From: Flavobacteriaceae bacterium UBA6231
GTDB taxonomy: Bacteria > Bacteroidota > Bacteroidia > Flavobacteriales > Flavobacteriaceae
Length of the DNA stretch: 31,054 nucleotides
Reading direction: 5' to 3'
Assembly (NCBI GenBank): GCA_002441545.1
Contig: DJWL01000032.1
Location: 1-31,054, forward strand
Shown: positions 7,991 to 15,346 of the stretch, piece after piece
Numbering within the stretch: position 1 is the first letter of the stretch
Layout: each line of letters starts with the position of its first letter
Notes under the pieces: generated by a model
Databases searched by the model: none
Seen by the model: the letters and a program-made list of their open reading frames with translations, nothing else
Told to the model about the DNA's origin: nothing
Made by a program: the position numbers and the translations under genes

Positions 7991-10084
7991 TTAAATTCCT
8001 TGTGCTTGAATAGCTGTAATAATAACAGTATTAAAAATATCATCCACTGTACAGCCTCTACTTAAATCGTTTACTGGTTTATTAAGTCCTTGTAGCATTG
8101 GTCCAATGGCTAACGCACCTGTTTCTCTTTGCACTGCTTTATAAGTATTATTTCCTGTATTTAAATCTGGGAAAATTAAAACAGTAGCTTGACCAGCAAC
8201 TTCTGAATTTGGCATTTTGCTTTTTCCAACACCAATATCTACCGCCGCATCATATTGAATTGGTCCTTCAATTTTTAAATCTGGTCTTTTTTGTTTTACT
8301 ATTTCTGTAGCTTTTCTCACTTTATCAACTTCTTCTCCTTTTCCTGAAGAACCAGATGAATAAGATAACATAGCTATCCTCGGTTCTATACCAAACGCCA
8401 AACTTGATTCTGCAGAAGAAATTGCTATTTCGGCTAACTGTTCTGCATTAGGATTTGGATTAATAGCACAATCTCCAAAAACTGATACTCGATCTTCTAA
8501 ACACATAAAAAATACCGATGAAACTACTGATACAGACGGTTTCATTTTTACAAATTGCAATGCTGGTTTTATTGTGTGTTGAGTTGTATGTGCAGCACCA
8601 GATACCATACCGTCAGCCAATCCTTTATAAACCATCATAGTGCCAAAATATGATACATCATTCATTAAATCTTCTGCAATATCTATAGTAACACCTTTAT
8701 CTTTTCTTAATTCATAAAGTGTATTAGCAAAATCTTTGGAATATTCAGAATCTAAAGGATTGATAATATTTACTTTATTTAAATCTAATTTTAAACCTAA
8801 TCTAACTAGAGCTTCTGTTATCTTTTCTTTGCTTCCTAGTATAGTTAAATCAACTATATCCATTAAAACTAACCTTGCTGCCGCAGCAATAACTCTATCA
8901 TCACTGCCTTCTGGTAACACAATATGTTTTCTTGATGTTTTAGCTCGTTTTAATAGATTATATTGAAACATTCTTGGAGTAATACCATTATTTTTAAACG
9001 TGATAAGTTTATCAGTAAGCTTATCAACATTGCAATATTTATCAAAAGTGTTTAATGAAATTATAATCTTATCTTTATTATCTGCATACATATGCGAACG
9101 TACAGCTCCAATTTTATTTGCAACTTCAAAAGTTCCAAATTTTACAGAAAGAATGGGTACAATTTGTTGTAGACCATCAATCAGTTTCACAATGGGTTCT
9201 TCTGGGATTAAGCCACCTGTTAACACAATTCCTGAAATTGATGGGTAATTACTTGAAATATTTGCCTGTAATGCACCCAAAATGATATCTGCCCTATCAC
9301 CAGGAGTAATAATTAAGCAGTCTTGCTCTAATTGAGTTAAGTAATTACGCAACTGCATTGCTCCTACTTTAAAACTACTTGTTTGATTATTTATAAAGTC
9401 TCCTCCAAAGAGGATTTTGGCATCAATGGCCTTAGCAATTTCTTTAATAGTAGGATTTTTTAAAGCTGGAATTAATGGAATAGCATTTACAATAACATCT
9501 TTTGGAAGATTTTGTTCAATACCATCAATTACAATTTGTAAATTTTCTTCTTGAACCTTATTTGCAATTACTGCCAAAACTTTAACTTCCTTTTCAGTAA
9601 AAGAGTCATATGTAATATGCAAACCGTTTATAAATTCATCTAAAGTTTTACCAACACCACTTGACACTATAATTGCAGGAATTCCTAAGTTTTTAGCAAT
9701 TAAAATATTAGCATCCAATTCTATTGCTGTTCCTTCTCCTGAAAAATCAGTTCCTTCAACCAGCATAAAATCATTTTTATCTTCAAGAGCTTTATATTTT
9801 TCAATAATGGTATCAAATATTTCGCCTTCTTTCCCTGCATTTCTTTTATTTATGAAATCAGTTCTAGTAAAAGCAAATCCTTCTTTATAATCAATGTCTA
9901 AGTCAAAATGTTTAAGAATAGTATTTAAATGATTATCTTTTTTATGTCCAGAATCTCCATCAATAATTGGTCTGAAATATCCAACTTTAGCAGTTTTTCC
10001 CAACAACATTCTCATGAGCCCTAAAGCAACTATAGACTTCCCACTATTAGGTTCACTAGTTGCTATATAAATTGCTTTATTCAT
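7991..10084 (-). CDS. pta: Phosphate acetyltransferase (long form)
   Basis: Interconverts acetyl-CoA and acetyl phosphate, feeding AckA encoded 2 bases downstream. The 697-residue protein is the long, three-domain form: an N-terminal P-loop BioD-like domain (MNKAIYIATSEPNSGKS), a central DRTGG domain (about 200-320; ITPGDRADI, IVLTGGLIPEE), and the C-terminal PTA_PTB catalytic domain (about 365-697; HIVLPEGSDDRV, SYSSGSSGKGEEVDKV, GPIQYDAA, GALAIGPMLQGLNKPVNDLSRG). An in-frame ATG 69 bases further upstream (10153) is possible but the residues it would add look non-coding and it would lie upstream of a -7 element, so I place the start at 10084, where the family's conserved N terminus begins. 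Confidence 0.96.
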   Translation of the reverse strand: MNKAIYIATSEPNSGKSIVALGLMRMLLGKTAKVGYFRPIIDGDSGHKKDNHLNTILKHFDLDIDYKEGFAFTRTDFINKRNAGKEGEIFDTIIEKYKALEDKNDFMLVEGTDFSGEGTAIELDANILIAKNLGIPAIIVSSGVGKTLDEFINGLHITYDSFTEKEVKVLAVIANKVQEENLQIVIDGIEQNLPKDVIVNAIPLIPALKNPTIKEIAKAIDAKILFGGDFINNQTSSFKVGAMQLRNYLTQLEQDCLIITPGDRADIILGALQANISSNYPSISGIVLTGGLIPEEPIVKLIDGLQQIVPILSVKFGTFEVANKIGAVRSHMYADNKDKIIISLNTFDKYCNVDKLTDKLITFKNNGITPRMFQYNLLKRAKTSRKHIVLPEGSDDRVIAAAARLVLMDIVDLTILGSKEKITEALVRLGLKLDLNKVNIINPLDSEYSKDFANTLYELRKDKGVTIDIAEDLMNDVSYFGTMMVYKGLADGMVSGAAHTTQHTIKPALQFVKMKPSVSVVSSVFFMCLEDRVSVFGDCAINPNPNAEQLAEIAISSAESSLAFGIEPRIAMLSYSSGSSGKGEEVDKVRKATEIVKQKRPDLKIEGPIQYDAAVDIGVGKSKMPNSEVAGQATVLIFPDLNTGNNTYKAVQRETGALAIGPMLQGLNKPVNDLSRGCTVDDIFNTVIITAIQAQGI

Positions 10085-10100
10085 TTGTGTAAATTTTATA

Positions 10101-10108
10101 CAAAGGTA
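10101..10108 (-). promoter_or_regulatory. -7 promoter element of pta-ackA
   Basis: On the minus strand this is TACCTTTG, an exact match to the Bacteroidota consensus TAnnTTTG, 16 bases upstream of the pta ATG at 10084. Initiation a few bases downstream gives a short leader and rules against the longer pta start at 10153. A clear -33 TTG is not visible. Confidence 0.6.
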
Positions 10109-10290
10109 CTCCAAAAAATTAATGTAAATAAATTTTAAACTCAATAAAATCAAGGGTTTTAAAGGTTTTTTTGATACTTATTTTTGAAATTGAATTCTTT
10201 AATTTTAAAATGATTTATGTCATATTTTATACCTTTTTTTTCAATTAAAAATATAGTCTATTTCTAATAAATTACTCTTATTTTTACTTT

Positions 10291-11532
10291 ATGACTTTAC
10301 TTATTATAAACATAAAAGAATTACTACAAGTTAGAGATTCTGAAGTTCTAAAAATTTCTGGAAAAGAAATGAGTATACTTCCATCGATTAAAAATGCATT
10401 TCTTTTAATAAAAGATGATATAATTGCAGACTTTGGAAGTATGAGTGAGATAAAAAGTATTAATGCTGATGAAACCATTGATGCTTCAGGATGCATAATA
10501 TTACCAACTTGGTGCGACTCACATACACATATAGTTTATGCTGGAAATAGAGAATTAGAATTTGTAGATAGGATTAATGGTTTAACTTATGAAGAAATAG
10601 CAAATCGTGGTGGAGGGATATTAAATTCTGCTAAAACATTACAAAACACAAATGAAGATGAACTTTATGAACAATCTGTAAAAAGAGTTAAAGAAGTTAT
10701 TAAACTTGGAACTGGTGCATTAGAAATAAAATCTGGTTATGGATTGAGTGTAGAATCCGAATTAAAAATGCTTCGCGTTATAAAACAAATTAAGAAAGAC
10801 TTCCCTATCGCTATTAAATCTACATTTCTTGGAGCTCACGCTGTTCCTTTAGAATTTAAAAACAACAAACAAGGTTACATTGATTTAATCATAAATGACA
10901 TGTTACCAAAAATTTCATCTGAAAAACTAGCTGATTTTATTGATGTGTTTTGTGAAAAAGGATACTTTTCTATTGAAGATACAGAACAAATTCTTGAAGC
11001 CGGTAATAAATATGGATTAACACCAAAAATACACGTCAATCAATTTAATGCCTTTGGTGGTATAGCATTAGGCGTAAAATATAATGCCCTTTCAGTTGAT
11101 CATTTGGAAGTACTTAATGATGAAGATATAACTGCTTTAAAAAATAGTTCTACCATGCCAGTTGCTTTGCCATCATGTTCATATTTTTTAAGCATTCCTT
11201 ATACTCCGGCTAGAAAACTTATTGATGCTGGTTTACCTTTTGCTTTGGCAACAGACTATAATCCAGGTTCAACACCAAGTGGAAACATGAATTTTGTGCT
11301 AAGCACAGCATGCATAAAAATGAAAGTAACTCCTGAAGAAGCTATAAATGCTGCTACCATAAATGGTGCATATGCCATGGGAATATCTGATGATTATGGT
11401 AGTATTACTATTGGAAAAAAAGCTAATTTAATTATAACTAAAGAAATTCCAAGCTACTATTATTTACCTTATGCGTTTGGAGATAATCATATAGATAAAG
11501 TAATTGTTAATGGTAAACCAATAAATTATTAA
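10291..11532 (+). CDS. hutI: Imidazolonepropionase
   Basis: Hydrolyses 4-imidazolone-5-propanoate to N-formimidoyl-L-glutamate, the third step of histidine degradation. The 413 residues fit the family length. It is an amidohydrolase-fold protein: the metal-binding HxH is at 78-80 (DSHTHIVYAGNRELEF), followed by RGGGI, a conserved histidine in STFLGAHAVP, the metal His in KIHVNQFNAFGG, VDHLEVL, and the metal Asp in LATDYNPGSTPS; the C terminus has the usual GSITIGKKANLII beta-sandwich return. The next step enzyme, formimidoylglutamase, is encoded 1.07 kb downstream on the same strand, but an opposing gene and a terminator separate them. hutH and hutU are not in the window. Confidence 0.95.
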   Translation: MTLLIINIKELLQVRDSEVLKISGKEMSILPSIKNAFLLIKDDIIADFGSMSEIKSINADETIDASGCIILPTWCDSHTHIVYAGNRELEFVDRINGLTYEEIANRGGGILNSAKTLQNTNEDELYEQSVKRVKEVIKLGTGALEIKSGYGLSVESELKMLRVIKQIKKDFPIAIKSTFLGAHAVPLEFKNNKQGYIDLIINDMLPKISSEKLADFIDVFCEKGYFSIEDTEQILEAGNKYGLTPKIHVNQFNAFGGIALGVKYNALSVDHLEVLNDEDITALKNSSTMPVALPSCSYFLSIPYTPARKLIDAGLPFALATDYNPGSTPSGNMNFVLSTACIKMKVTPEEAINAATINGAYAMGISDDYGSITIGKKANLIITKEIPSYYYLPYAFGDNHIDKVIVNGKPINY

Positions 11533-11541
11533 TATCTAAAT

Positions 11542-11579
11542 ATATAAAAGCCCGAAAGAAATTTTTCGGGCTTTTATAT
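11542..11579. terminator. Bidirectional terminator between hutI and the convergent coiled-coil gene
   Basis: A 16-bp inverted repeat (11542-11557 and 11564-11579) with core AAAAGCCCGAAA / TTTCGGGCTTTT and a six-base loop. Runs of A and T flank both sides, so it can stop transcription from either direction; it lies 9 bases after the hutI stop and 14 bases from the opposing gene's stop. Confidence 0.88.
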
Positions 11580-11593
11580 TTTATTTGGTTCTA

Positions 11594-12478
11594 TTATTTA
11601 AGAGTAAACTCAGAAGTAGCTACTAAATCTTTTTCATTAAAAACGTTGATTATATAACGACCACTTTCAAAATCGCTAGAGCCTTTTGAAGCGACAAATT
11701 CACATATATTAAGACTTGTACTTTCATAATTAAACTTACTAATCATACTATAGTTTAAAGTTTTATCACCAAAGGTAACTTGCTCATTAGCTCCTAATGT
11801 ATTGTTTTTGGGGTCAATTACTTGAACGTATAATTCTTGATCACCATTTTGCACTAATTTGTTTTTAGCAACAGTAAAACAAACTCTAATTTTATCAGTA
11901 CGACTTGCTCTTTCAGTTGGAATTAATTTTCCTGAAGTTCTTTCAATAACTCCAAATCCTTTTAAACCTACAGCAGATAATACAGCAGCGTTTTCCATAA
12001 CTTCAGCCAACGCATTGTTTTGTATTAATAATGAATCAGTAAACATAGTTCTTTCTTCCAAACGTACACGTGTACTATCTAAAGATGTTGCTAAGTAAGA
12101 ATTTTGAACTTTTAACGAATCATTTTCAGCTAATAACAAATCCATTTCTTGTTGAAGAGTAGCATATTTTTGTTTGTATTTCCATAAACTTTTTACATTA
12201 GTTTCAGAAATTTTTAATGAATCTATCAATCCTTGAATACGCTCTCTTGCTTCAATTAAATTTTTATTAGCAACAGTATTTTCGCTTATGGCATCATCAT
12301 ATTGTTTAGCCATTGCGTTCAAATCGTTCATTACTAATTGTTTTTGCTCTGTCAATTCTTTTTTATCCTCATTACTCTTTTTGTAAAGGTTTAGTGAATA
12401 AAATGCTGTTCCTAAAAAAAGGACTAATGCAATTCCTAATGCAATCTTTAATCCCATTCCGTTATTACTTTTTTCCAT
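11594..12478 (-). CDS. Membrane-anchored coiled-coil protein of unknown function
   Basis: I do not recognise a characterised function. The 294 residues comprise a short cytoplasmic N terminus, one transmembrane helix (about 9-29, LKIALGIALVLFLGTAFYSL), a long heptad-rich coiled coil (about 30-160, many E/K/Q with regular Leu, including QQEMDLLLAENDSLKVQNS), and a C-terminal beta-rich domain (about 175-294; GFGVIERTSGKLIPTERASR, IRVCFTVAKN, ELYVQVIDPKNNTLG, GRYIINVFNEKDLVATSEFTLK). It resembles flavobacterial proteins often labelled as ParA-like or chromosome-partitioning proteins by automatic annotation, but there is no P-loop ATPase here, so that label would be wrong. With the helix at the N terminus the coiled coil and C-terminal domain would project into the periplasm (inferred). 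It is monocistronic, convergent to hutI and divergent from the formimidoylglutamase gene. Confidence 0.75.
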   Translation of the reverse strand: MEKSNNGMGLKIALGIALVLFLGTAFYSLNLYKKSNEDKKELTEQKQLVMNDLNAMAKQYDDAISENTVANKNLIEARERIQGLIDSLKISETNVKSLWKYKQKYATLQQEMDLLLAENDSLKVQNSYLATSLDSTRVRLEERTMFTDSLLIQNNALAEVMENAAVLSAVGLKGFGVIERTSGKLIPTERASRTDKIRVCFTVAKNKLVQNGDQELYVQVIDPKNNTLGANEQVTFGDKTLNYSMISKFNYESTSLNICEFVASKGSSDFESGRYIINVFNEKDLVATSEFTLK

Positions 12479-12598
12479 AATTACTTGTTTTTAATTTGTT
12501 TTTAGAGTTTAATGTTTACTAATTTTTATACTTGTTTTTTTTAATGTTATGAATAAATAAAAATGTATTTTTATTATTCAAAAAATTTTAATCACTCA

Positions 12599-13618
12599 AT
12601 GGATAAACTAGTTTTATTTAATAATTCTGAACTTAATAAATTACTAAACAAGCGTACAGGAGAATCCAAATTTGGAGAACATGTTGCCGTGTTAGCTTCC
12701 ATTTCTAACATATACGAGCAACTTAAAAATTTGGATGTTACTCATGTAATTATTGGTTTACCTGAAGATGTCGGTGTGTTTGCAAACTACGGATTACCAG
12801 GATCTTATAACACTTGGAATGCTGTAATAAAATTTTTGATTAATATTCAAAATAATGAATTTACCAAAGCAAATAAGGTTTTAATATTAGGACATCTTGA
12901 TTTTGCTCCTGAAATGCTGAAAATTTCAACACTTGATCAATCCAACAAAAAAGATATTTTAAAAGCGAGAAAAATTGTAAAAAAAATTGACACACATGTT
13001 GCTCACAGTATCCAACAAATAGTACTAGCTGGAAAAAAACCTATAATAATTGGTGGTGGTCACAATAATGCCTATGGAAATATTAAAGGATGTTCTTTAG
13101 CTTTTGGAACTAGAATAAATGCTGTAAACTTTGATGCACATACAGATTTTAGACCTGAAGAAGGACGACATAGCGGCAACGGTTTTTCTTATGCATATGC
13201 CGAAGGGTTTCTTAAAAACTATTTCGTTTTTGGTGTGCATGAAAATTATACTTCAGACAGTATTTTTAAATCCTTTAAGAAAATAAAATCTGTTGAGTAT
13301 AATACCTTTGAAGCTGTTGAAATAAGAAAAAAGTTAAAATTTAAGCAAGAATTAAACAGAGCTTTAGAACATGTTTCAGCCAGACCATTTGGAATAGAGA
13401 TAGATTGCGATGCTATTGAAAACATACCAAGTAGCGCCATGACTCCAAGTGGATTTAGTGTTAATAAAACAAGAACTTTTGTTGATTTTTTTGGAAAGCA
13501 TGAAAATGCCTGTTATTTGCATATCTGTGAAGCAATTGCAACACCAGAAAACGAAAAACAAATTGGGAAACTAATCACTTATTTGGTTACAGATTTTATA
13601 AAAGCAAATGCTAATTAA
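12599..13618 (+). CDS. hutG: Formimidoylglutamase (arginase/agmatinase superfamily)
   Basis: Predicted to hydrolyse N-formimidoyl-L-glutamate to glutamate and formamide, the last step of histidine breakdown. From the ATG at 12599 the protein has 339 residues. The binuclear Mn site of the ureohydrolase fold is complete: His155 (GGGHNNAYGN), Asp179, His181 and Asp183 (NFDAHTDFR), Asp269 and Asp271 (IEIDCDAIE). The HSGNGFSYA and SSAMTPSGFS blocks are those of the Bacteroidota formimidoylglutamase group rather than arginases. An ATG 36 bases upstream (12563) is in frame but adds an atypical peptide. Context with hutI supports the substrate; agmatinase or arginase activity is less likely. The end overlaps the next gene by 11 bases. 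Confidence 0.85.
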   Translation: MDKLVLFNNSELNKLLNKRTGESKFGEHVAVLASISNIYEQLKNLDVTHVIIGLPEDVGVFANYGLPGSYNTWNAVIKFLINIQNNEFTKANKVLILGHLDFAPEMLKISTLDQSNKKDILKARKIVKKIDTHVAHSIQQIVLAGKKPIIIGGGHNNAYGNIKGCSLAFGTRINAVNFDAHTDFRPEEGRHSGNGFSYAYAEGFLKNYFVFGVHENYTSDSIFKSFKKIKSVEYNTFEAVEIRKKLKFKQELNRALEHVSARPFGIEIDCDAIENIPSSAMTPSGFSVNKTRTFVDFFGKHENACYLHICEAIATPENEKQIGKLITYLVTDFIKANAN

Positions 13619-14072
13619 TATTTTAAATTTTAAACCCCAGTATTCAGAATATTTTTATAATCTTAATATTGAATGGCTTAAGGCTTATTTTTATGTAGAA
13701 CCCTATGATGAAGAGGTTCTTAGGAATCCCTTAAAATATATTATTGAAAAAGGTGGTCATATTTTCTTTGCAGAAATAAACAATGAAATAATTGGTACTG
13801 TTGCTTTAATGCCTACTCAGGAAGTTTTGGTATTTGAACTTACTAAAATGGCAGTCTTACCAAAATACAGAGATTTAAAAATAGGTCAGAAACTCATGCA
13901 ACATTGTATTGATTTTTCAAAAAATAATAAATTAAATTCTCTTATACTTTATTCAAATACAAAGTTAGAAAATGCTATTTATGTTTATAGAAAATATGGT
14001 TTTATAGAAATTCCTGTAGAAAATAATTGCCCTTATAAGCGTTGTAATATTAAAATGAAATTAAAGCTCTAA
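13608..14072 (+). CDS. GNAT family N-acetyltransferase
   Basis: A 154-residue single-domain acetyltransferase. The GNAT core is visible from about residue 45: beta strand GGHIFFAEINNEIIGTVALM, then VLVFELTKMAVLPKYRDLKIGQKLMQHCIDF, which contains the acetyl-CoA pyrophosphate-binding loop (R/Q-x-x-G-x-K/G, here RDLKIGQKL), then SLILYSNTKLENAIYVYRKYGFIEIP, the conserved C-terminal strand and helix. The start overlaps the end of the formimidoylglutamase gene by 11 bases in another frame, so the two are translationally linked; whether it acts in histidine degradation is unknown. The 3' end overlaps the convergent nudK gene by 12 bases. Confidence 0.88.
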   Translation: MLINILNFKPQYSEYFYNLNIEWLKAYFYVEPYDEEVLRNPLKYIIEKGGHIFFAEINNEIIGTVALMPTQEVLVFELTKMAVLPKYRDLKIGQKLMQHCIDFSKNNKLNSLILYSNTKLENAIYVYRKYGFIEIPVENNCPYKRCNIKMKLKL

Positions 14073-14654
14073 CAACTTATGTATTTGTGCATATTGCAAC
14101 AAAACAATGGTTCTTGTATCTTCAATTTCTCCGCTATTTAACATATCAATTGCTTCTTTAAATGGTATTTCTAAAACCTCAATATCTTCATGTTCGCTTT
14201 CTAAACCGCCACCAGCATTTACTTTCATATCATCTTTATATTCTCCTATAAAAAAATGCATTTTTTCTGTCATAACTCCAGGTGATGAATAAGCTTCATA
14301 AATTTTTTTCACACTTTTTAGCCTATAACCTACTTCTTCTTCAGTTTCTCGTATTATGCAAGCCTCAGGATTATCTTTATCAAGCATTCCTGCACAAATT
14401 TCAATCAGCTTACCATTGGTATTATCATTCATGTAGGTTGGCATTCTAAACTGTCTGGTCAAAATTATTGTTTGCTTTTCTTTATTGTATAAAAGAATAC
14501 CAGCGCCGTCTCCTCTATCATAACATTCTCTAATTTGTGTTACCCATTCTCCATTACTCATCATATAATCAAAAGTTAACATATTCAATGTATAACATTG
14601 TTTAGATAGCAACTGTGACTTTATGTTTTTTACTTTATTTACGTTCATAATCAT
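14061..14654 (-). CDS. nudK: NudK-like GDP-mannose pyrophosphatase (Nudix hydrolase)
   Basis: The 197-residue protein carries a Nudix box at about 89-111 (GMLDKDNPEACIIRETEEEVGY; the REx2EExG core is intact) and the NudK-specific surroundings: ECYDRGDGAGILLYN, LTRQFRMPTYMN, GKLIEICAGML, SSPGVMTEKMHFFIGEY, NAGGGLESEHEDIEVLE. This pattern follows E. coli NudK, which hydrolyses GDP-mannose to GMP and mannose 1-phosphate; ADP-ribose is an alternative substrate in related enzymes. Another ATG two codons downstream (14648) is equally good. It is convergent with the GNAT gene, with a 12-base overlap of coding ends. Confidence 0.88.
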   Translation of the reverse strand: MIMNVNKVKNIKSQLLSKQCYTLNMLTFDYMMSNGEWVTQIRECYDRGDGAGILLYNKEKQTIILTRQFRMPTYMNDNTNGKLIEICAGMLDKDNPEACIIRETEEEVGYRLKSVKKIYEAYSSPGVMTEKMHFFIGEYKDDMKVNAGGGLESEHEDIEVLEIPFKEAIDMLNSGEIEDTRTIVLLQYAQIHKLLEL

Positions 14655-14812
14655 TTAGGTTTTTCAGCTAAGTTATTAAGCAATTCCGACAAAAATTGAG
14701 TTTTAATATCATTTTTTATTTTAATGAAAAGTTAATCAAGCATTTTAAATTTTAGTAAAATAAGATAATGCCTATAAATATATTATTTAATCATTTAGTT
14801 AATAAAAAATAT

Positions 14813-14820
14813 TATATTTG
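14813..14820 (+). promoter_or_regulatory. -7 promoter element of the small membrane-protein pair
   Basis: TATATTTG, an exact match to TAnnTTTG. Transcription would begin near 14825-14827, which is downstream of the ATG at 14823; this argues that translation starts at the next in-frame ATG, 14850. The -33 box is poor (TTTAA/TTTAG stretches only). Confidence 0.55.
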
Positions 14821-14849
14821 AAATGCTATTAAACCCAATCGTCATTAAA

Positions 14850-15089
14850 ATGATAATTAAAAATACCCCTCATATTTTATCAACATTTACGGTTATTGAA
14901 CAAAGTGACATTGTAACAGTTTTAATAATTGTTGTGGTTTTTTTTACAATTCTACTCCTTTTAGGTATTAGAAAGTCCTATAAACTGAAAAAAGAAAATG
15001 AACGCCTTGACAAAATAAGTGAAGAATTAGCCAGAAAAGAGGAAGAGTATAAAGACTTTACTGAAGGCCACATGTATGGTGATAACTAA
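14850..15089 (+). CDS. Small membrane protein with cytoplasmic coiled coil, unknown function
   Basis: A 79-residue protein from the ATG at 14850 (88 residues if the ATG at 14823 is used, but that codon precedes the predicted transcription start). It has a short N-terminal segment, one transmembrane helix (about residues 20-40, IVTVLIIVVVFFTILLLLGI), a basic stop-transfer patch (RKSYKLKK), and a charged helix likely to form a coiled coil (KENERLDKISEELARKEEEYKDF), ending in GHMYGDN. No known family is recognised. It is followed after 11 bases by another very small membrane-protein frame, and the two end at a strong terminator, so they form a short self-contained unit. Confidence 0.65.
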   Translation: MIIKNTPHILSTFTVIEQSDIVTVLIIVVVFFTILLLLGIRKSYKLKKENERLDKISEELARKEEEYKDFTEGHMYGDN

Positions 15090-15100
15090 AACACTCAAGT

Positions 15101-15277
15101 ATGACAACTCTAGTATTAATTTTTATTGCGACATTTTATATTGAATTATTATATCGTAGAATTGTTTTAGCCAGACAATGTGAAAAAGAAATTCGAAAAT
15201 TCAACATCAATAGGAGTTTTATAATGAACCTTGACCTAAATAATTACAAATTAGGTTTTGGAAACATTTATGAATAA
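15101..15277 (+). CDS. Very small putative membrane protein (58 residues)
   Basis: An ATG 11 bases after the stop of the preceding small gene opens a 58-codon frame ending in TAA just before a terminator. The product starts MTTLVLIFIATFYIELLYRR, a single hydrophobic N-terminal helix (about 3-18) followed by a basic, polar tail (EKEIRKFNINRS, then NNYKLGFGNIYE). No family is recognised. Support comes from position (same strand, tight spacing, terminator right after) and from a plausible anchor-plus-basic-tail layout; the frame is short enough to be fortuitous. Confidence 0.4.
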   Translation: MTTLVLIFIATFYIELLYRRIVLARQCEKEIRKFNINRSFIMNLDLNNYKLGFGNIYE

Positions 15278-15292
15278 TCATACATAAAACTT

Positions 15293-15329
15293 AAACAAAA
15301 AAGCCTGCTAATTGCAGGCTTTTTTGTTT
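15293..15329. terminator. Bidirectional terminator between the small membrane genes and ettA
   Basis: A 16-bp stem (15293-15308 and 15314-15329; core AAAAAAGCCTGC / GCAGGCTTTTTT) with a five-base loop. A-rich on the left and T-rich on the right, it serves plus-strand transcripts ending after 15277 and minus-strand transcripts ending after ettA (stop at 15347). Confidence 0.9.
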
Positions 15330-15346
15330 CTAAAACTAATACTTTT

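Noticed and set aside
10179..10186. TATTTTTG as the -7 box of hutI
   Set aside because: It matches the consensus but lies about 105 bases from the ATG, has no -33 TTG at the right distance, and such matches are expected by chance in this A/T-rich gap.
11594..12478. ParA-type chromosome partitioning protein
   Set aside because: No Walker A or B motif; the protein is a membrane anchor plus coiled coil plus beta domain. The name would be an annotation artefact.
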